NCBI GenBank assembly: GCA_022775105.1
Contig: JALFIX010000002.1
Location: forward strand, 1-36,518
DNA from: Prevotella sp.
GTDB taxonomy: Bacteria > Bacteroidota > Bacteroidia > Bacteroidales > Bacteroidaceae
Length of the DNA: 36,518 nucleotides
Reading direction: 5' to 3'
Below, piece after piece: positions 32,297 through 36,518 of the stretch. Numbering within the stretch: position 1 is the stretch's first letter; every line of letters begins with the position of its first letter. Below the pieces are notes generated by a model. That model searched no databases. It was not told the DNA's origin and saw only the letters and a list, made by a program, of their open reading frames with translations. The position numbers were made by a program, and so were the translations under genes.

Positions 32297-34240
32297 ATGG
32301 ATGATCTTTTAAAAAGCGTTAGAACAGTATTTTCAGAAGCCATTAATCATGGCAAACAATTTATTGTGCCTTCATATCAGCGTGGATATAAATGGAATAG
32401 AGAGAATGTTTTTAAGTTGCTTGATGATTTGAAGAGTTTTGAGAAAAGCAATATGGATAAGCCAAATTCTTTTTATTGCATTCAGAATATCACGATAGTA
32501 CCTTTGGAGGACAAATCGGGTTGGAATGTCGTAGATGGACAGCAGCGTTTGACCACAATATACATATTGCTTTCATATCTTCGTAAGTTTAACTATTCTG
32601 ATACGAATCTCGCGTTCTTTTCTAATCCTGACAGCCTGAAATATAATGTCAGAGAAGAAACTGGTAAATACTTAAAAGAAAATGTATTTACTGGCATCGT
32701 TTGGGATTCGGAAATTTTGCCCGACTCTGCAAAACTGAAAGACCAATGGTATATTCTTGATGTTGCTAAAGGCATCAAAGATTGGTTTGACCTGAAAGGA
32801 AACTCTTTACAAATTAAGACCTTCACTGACAGATTGATGCTAATCGTGAATAACATGGAAACTCCATCTGTTAGTGAAGAGGAGATTTTTGCAGGCTTGA
32901 ATGGTGGCAAAGTAGATTTGGATGGTGCAGATTTGGTCAGAGCCGTATTGATTACAAGGTCTGCAAAAGAGAAATATTACGGGAGTTCTTCTGAAAAAGT
33001 AAAAGAGTTTAGAATGAGAATTGCTTTGGAACTTGACGAAATGAATCTTTGGTGGGCACAGAAAGAACAAAAAACATATTTTGAACAATTCCTGCCAGAA
33101 AACAAGCTAAAAGTCTCAAACTTTAAACACGCATCCTATCCAATAGGGCTACTATACAAACTATATTACTTGTTATACAGCAATGCAGAAGAAAGTTTTG
33201 GTATTGAGTTTTTTGAAAACGGAAGAGACTTTAACTTAAAATCTGATGATGACCATTGGGAACTGTATGAAACTCTAATTCATTTGCATCAAACTCTACA
33301 GATGTGGTTTACTGACCCATTGCTATATCACTGGATAGGATATATTATTTTCAGATTCAAAGGAGAAACATTTGAAATGACGCCAGATGAGAACAATGTT
33401 GAAAAGGAAGAAAAAGGTACTGTTAATTTCAAAATGATTTGGCAGCTCTGGGAATCTTCTAAAACAAAGAATGCCTTCCTTTACAGAATCATATCAATTA
33501 TCCAAGCTTTGCTTTCTAAGGGAGATAGAGTTCTTGTTGAAGACATTAAAGATGTGAAGAAACAATGGTATGGCATGGATTCTACAGGTATTACCAATGT
33601 ACTTGTTCTGATGGATGTTATTATCGTAACTGGACTTTACAGAGAAATGTGGAAAGATCAGGATGTGTTGAAGACTAAACTCCCAAAGTCCATTGCTGAC
33701 ATGAAACCTAGTAAAACTCGCTTGCCATCTGATTATTTCACCAAAAGCAAAGAGAATTTTGAACATATTCGTTCTTGTGCTCCGAATGAAGCGGAAGGAA
33801 AAGAAGTAAGAGACAAACATGAATGGATCTTATTTATAAAAATGGTTTATGGCGACAGTATAGAAGAGTCCGAAACCCAGCTAAAGAAAGCGCTGATAGA
33901 AATATTGGAAAGCTATCCCAACGAAGAATTAGATGATACAACCATCAAGAAACTCAATTTGAAGATGAACGAATTCGGACAGCATTCCATCGGTAACATG
34001 GCGTTACTCGATGAGCATGTCAACAAGAGTTATGGCAATGATCCGTTCCAAAAGAAAATCCAGCGTATCTTTAGTGAGTTCATGAAAAATGAATGGTATA
34101 TCAGACCCTATACAATGACCGTTTTCGAATATAAAATCAAAGATGTTGACAGGGTATGGAGATGGACTCAACAGAATATCAAGGACAATGCCTTCAACAT
34201 AGCAAACAATATTGAAATATTTCTAAATTTGAAACAATGA
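32297..34240 (+). CDS. DUF262-DUF1524 (GmrSD/SspE-like) protein
   Basis: This 647-residue protein has a DUF262 N-terminal domain (ParB/Srx-like NTPase): VPSYQRGYKWNRENVFKLL (Gln28, Arg29) and VVDGQQRLTTIYILL (Asp80-Arg84). The C-terminal third looks like a DUF1524 His-Me/HNH nuclease region: FEHIRSCAP (His490), then QHSIGNMALLDEHVNKSYGN (His563, Asn567), and a final TMTVFEYK segment. GmrSD and SspE, which restrict phage DNA, have this two-domain plan. The first nuclease motif differs from the usual EHI.PQ. It overlaps the next DUF262 gene by 4 bp (ATGA), implying coupled translation. Confidence 0.87.
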   Translation: MDDLLKSVRTVFSEAINHGKQFIVPSYQRGYKWNRENVFKLLDDLKSFEKSNMDKPNSFYCIQNITIVPLEDKSGWNVVDGQQRLTTIYILLSYLRKFNYSDTNLAFFSNPDSLKYNVREETGKYLKENVFTGIVWDSEILPDSAKLKDQWYILDVAKGIKDWFDLKGNSLQIKTFTDRLMLIVNNMETPSVSEEEIFAGLNGGKVDLDGADLVRAVLITRSAKEKYYGSSSEKVKEFRMRIALELDEMNLWWAQKEQKTYFEQFLPENKLKVSNFKHASYPIGLLYKLYYLLYSNAEESFGIEFFENGRDFNLKSDDDHWELYETLIHLHQTLQMWFTDPLLYHWIGYIIFRFKGETFEMTPDENNVEKEEKGTVNFKMIWQLWESSKTKNAFLYRIISIIQALLSKGDRVLVEDIKDVKKQWYGMDSTGITNVLVLMDVIIVTGLYREMWKDQDVLKTKLPKSIADMKPSKTRLPSDYFTKSKENFEHIRSCAPNEAEGKEVRDKHEWILFIKMVYGDSIEESETQLKKALIEILESYPNEELDDTTIKKLNLKMNEFGQHSIGNMALLDEHVNKSYGNDPFQKKIQRIFSEFMKNEWYIRPYTMTVFEYKIKDVDRVWRWTQQNIKDNAFNIANNIEIFLNLKQ

Positions 34241-36372
34241 TTGAACAATATACTATAGGGCAATTGCTTAACAAATATACACTCTTTGTTCCTGAAATAC
34301 AAAGGGACTATGTGTGGGGGGCGGCTGAAAACTATAAGGAGGTACTTCTTCCTTTCCTTCAGGCATTGAATAGCAACCTGAAAGGAAATAAATCATATAA
34401 TATAGGTTTTCTTTATTCCTATACACATTCAAAAGTAGAAAATTATGTTATCGACGGACAGCAAAGGTTTACGACAATTGTTCTCCTGCTTTATGTCTTG
34501 TCTGTTAGAGAGCATGTGGACTTTACACCATATCTTTGTGTTAAAGGACCTACCATGCGATTCACCTATAATGTGAGACCTCAGACAGAAACCTTTATGC
34601 GTCGCCTGTTTCAGTCAGGAAAAGTTTCAAAAGAGGAAATCGTCATACAAAATTGGTTCATGCCATCTTACTCTTCTGATACATCCATCACATCAATGGT
34701 GAATGCCGTAGATTTATTAAGTAATGCTTTGGACAATTTGTCGGAGATAAAATTTGACAAAGTACTCAACCAAGTGTGTTTTTGGTATTTCAATGTTGAT
34801 GAAACATCACAAGGTGAAGAACTTTACATTACGATGAATAGCCGTGGCCAGAAATTGACAGAGTCTGAGCAAATAAAGCCACACCTGTTTGACAAATGGC
34901 AAAAAGAAAAAACACAGTCTGATGACAATACTGATTATGGTAAGCTTTGGGATACATGGGAGGAAAAATTCTATTCAAAAAAAGGTGAACATGGAATTTC
35001 CTCAGTTGACATCGCAATGAATACATTCCTAAGAGTTGTCTATGAAATGGAAGCAGAAAAAGAATGTAATGATGGTATACCTGCGAGAAATGAAATTCTA
35101 TCCCTTCCGCTTATTGCTCGATACATGGAAGCAATGCTTGCTTACGCATCTAATGAATGGCCTAATTTATTAACTGAGGAGATAAAATACCGTCCTCAAA
35201 GGGTTCTGAAATCATTGATTGCGGAAGGCTTGAAACCAAACAAAACACCTGGAGATATTGGAAAGGTCGAAAGAGTTTTCAGAAACATAGTACAAAGAAG
35301 GAAGTATCACTATACTCATAAAGATGTACTTTCCTTCCTACATTCATATTCTAAATCATCAGAGTCGTTTTATGACTTTGTACTTCACTCTCAAAGTCCT
35401 ATCTTTGACAAACATGAATTAGATAAGATCCAAATATATAAGTATTTTGAGAATACCCCTGATTTGCAAAAGCGAATTGAAGATGCTTTTGCTTCCGCAG
35501 AGGCAACAAATGTCTGGAGTGGTAACATATCTCCACTTATACGTTGGTCATTAAAAGACGAAACGAACCTATTCAGTATTGATATTGTTATCTTTGAAAA
35601 ATATCTTAACAAGTTCAATTCTTTATTTGGAGACGATTGCTTGAATAAGGATATGGATGTCACACGCAGAGCTTTGCTCGCTAGTGAATTTCATGATTAC
35701 CCAAGAATCTTTAGAGGACATACAAACACGTCATTTGCAAAGGAAAAAGAAGATTGGCATATCTTGTTTTTGGATGAAGAGAATGTCCCCAAACTCAAAG
35801 TATTTCTTGATCGTTATGAGAACGAATCTTCTTTGGTGCAACTCATCGAATCATTCCCTGCAGATAAGAATTACAGTGAATTCGTCCACATCCCTGAATT
35901 ATTAGCATATTGCAAGGAGAAGAGAATACAATGGTGGTGGGATACAATATATCTTATAAGTGGGAGCACTGCCAATAGCTGGCATGCGAACATTCATACC
36001 TACAAGTATTTCCTAAGCAGAAAAAGTGTCCATATATTCGACAAGTGGAAAGAAATGGAATTTTATCACTTATCTAACTCCTGCTTATATATTAACCATA
36101 AAGAGCAAAACATTGCCATAGATGTTTTGTGGAATGGTGGCCCCAAAAACCGCCAAATGGCAATAGAAGTTTTTCAAAGAGATGAAACACCAAACAAGAT
36201 TGAAAAATACCTGCACCCGATGCTTGGGCTTGAAGGTTTTTCTTGGAACCCGGATAAAGGACGCTATACATACTACTTTGATAGTACAGAAAACGAGCAA
36301 GAAGACTTCAAGCTTATGGATGCGAAATTCAAATCTGTTGTTGCATTTATAGATGAAACCATAACGATATAA
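34237..36372 (+). CDS. DUF262-family protein, second of a pair
   Basis: This 711-residue protein has a DUF262 domain: VPEIQRDYVWGAAENYKEV (Gln22, Arg23) and VIDGQQRFTTIVLLL (Asp73-Arg77), with the downstream family motif GEELYITMNSRGQKLTESEQ (about 195-215). The C-terminal 450 residues are not recognisable. They lack an evident HNH motif, so it may bind or hydrolyse NTPs and guide the first protein rather than cut. A late aromatic-rich segment (NSWHANIHTYKYFL, GLEGFSWNPDKGRYTYYF) could be a binding domain. It is coupled to the upstream DUF262-DUF1524 gene by a 4-bp overlap. AT-rich codon use matches its neighbours. Confidence 0.87.
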   Translation: MIEQYTIGQLLNKYTLFVPEIQRDYVWGAAENYKEVLLPFLQALNSNLKGNKSYNIGFLYSYTHSKVENYVIDGQQRFTTIVLLLYVLSVREHVDFTPYLCVKGPTMRFTYNVRPQTETFMRRLFQSGKVSKEEIVIQNWFMPSYSSDTSITSMVNAVDLLSNALDNLSEIKFDKVLNQVCFWYFNVDETSQGEELYITMNSRGQKLTESEQIKPHLFDKWQKEKTQSDDNTDYGKLWDTWEEKFYSKKGEHGISSVDIAMNTFLRVVYEMEAEKECNDGIPARNEILSLPLIARYMEAMLAYASNEWPNLLTEEIKYRPQRVLKSLIAEGLKPNKTPGDIGKVERVFRNIVQRRKYHYTHKDVLSFLHSYSKSSESFYDFVLHSQSPIFDKHELDKIQIYKYFENTPDLQKRIEDAFASAEATNVWSGNISPLIRWSLKDETNLFSIDIVIFEKYLNKFNSLFGDDCLNKDMDVTRRALLASEFHDYPRIFRGHTNTSFAKEKEDWHILFLDEENVPKLKVFLDRYENESSLVQLIESFPADKNYSEFVHIPELLAYCKEKRIQWWWDTIYLISGSTANSWHANIHTYKYFLSRKSVHIFDKWKEMEFYHLSNSCLYINHKEQNIAIDVLWNGGPKNRQMAIEVFQRDETPNKIEKYLHPMLGLEGFSWNPDKGRYTYYFDSTENEQEDFKLMDAKFKSVVAFIDETITI

Positions 36373-36404
36373 CGGCTCAGTAGATATTCTCCGTGGATGA
36401 CTTA

Positions 36405-36434
36405 GCACCATGACTACCTAAAATATCATGGTGC
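36405..36434. promoter_or_regulatory. Palindrome GCACCATGA-N12-TCATGGTGC
   Basis: Perfect 9-bp arms (36405-36413, 36426-36434) flank 12 bp, and a third half-copy GCACCATGG overlaps the start codon of the next gene (36470-36478). There is no T-run, so an operator or transcript-end hairpin is more likely than a classic terminator. Confidence 0.5.
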
Positions 36435-36461
36435 AATGATACATATTTGAAATAAATGTTG

Positions 36462-36469
36462 TACCTTTG
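36462..36469 (+). promoter_or_regulatory. -7 box (TACCTTTG) of the gene starting at 36474
   Basis: A full TAnnTTTG match only 4 nt before the ATG, so the transcript would be nearly leaderless. No TTTG at 20 nt spacing. Confidence 0.5.
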
Positions 36470-36473
36470 CACC

Positions 36474-36518
36474 ATGGCAAAGAAAACGACATCATCATCC
36501 ATCTATGAAACCCTCGCA
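36474..36518 (+). CDS. Start of a gene cut by the window edge (15 codons)
   Basis: The frame reads MAKKTTSSSIYETLA and runs out of the window. The lysine/serine-rich opening followed by a helix resembles the N-termini of some type I restriction-modification methyltransferases (HsdM), which would suit a defence island. Fifteen residues are too few to be sure. Confidence 0.45.
   Translation, partial: MAKKTTSSSIYETLA

Overview
The window comes from a member of the Bacteroidota, most likely a Prevotella-like gut or rumen Bacteroidales. Four promoters match the Bacteroidetes housekeeping consensus (TTTG, 20 nt, TAnnTTTG). The gene set fits that group: a succinate-propionate pathway, a sodium-pumping decarboxylase with a lamin-tail OadG subunit, a secreted GH43 with the short C-terminal tail common in Prevotella, a UpxY/NusG paralogue, and AAA_14 ATPases. 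No species can be named from the sequence alone.

Layout. 1-3.7 kb: the end of a broken AAA_14 ATPase, a gene-poor gap, and a secreted GH43-CBM6 glycosidase ending at a large hairpin. 3.7-6.3 kb: tex (minus strand) and a tRNA-Thr(CGT). 6.4-11.7 kb (minus strand): a putative AspT/YidE-type transporter, the gamma, biotin-carrier and beta subunits of a sodium-translocating decarboxylase, and a LuxR-type regulator. 11.9-19.3 kb (plus strand): mutA, a GxxExxY protein, mutB, a YeiH-type transporter and an L-lactate permease, closed by a terminator. MutAB makes methylmalonyl-CoA from succinyl-CoA, and the decarboxylase complex would convert it (after epimerisation) to propionyl-CoA while exporting sodium. 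Only the carboxyltransferase alpha subunit is absent from the window. 19.5-23.5 kb: a Fic protein, a PUA/EVE-like domain fused to an intact SpoT-type (p)ppGpp hydrolase domain, an FtsZ, and an overlapping gene of unknown function.

23.5-25.1 kb is a gene graveyard of ATPase and DUF1016 remnants, two 11-bp tandem arrays and a nested inverted repeat. 25.1-36.5 kb is an accessory island, more AT-rich than the metabolic genes: an orphan UpxY-type antiterminator with a hairpin leader, a stand-alone DnaB C-terminal ATPase, a 3'-broken Hsp70, a tyrosine-recombinase scar, an AbiEi/AbiEii toxin-antitoxin pair, and a tight four-gene operon (WYL regulator, DEDDh exonuclease, two DUF262 proteins). The island ends with the first codons of another gene.

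Two things stand out. First, the intergenic gaps hold a family of inverted-repeat elements built of 8-bp units (ACACAGAG-type arms). The copy between mutA and mutB carries the GxxExxY nuclease-like gene exactly between its arms, and at least one ORF-less copy has a matching right end, which suggests an autonomous/non-autonomous mobile element family. Second, the WYL-exonuclease-DUF262-DUF262 operon looks like a phage-defence or restriction locus in an arrangement I do not recognise as a named system.
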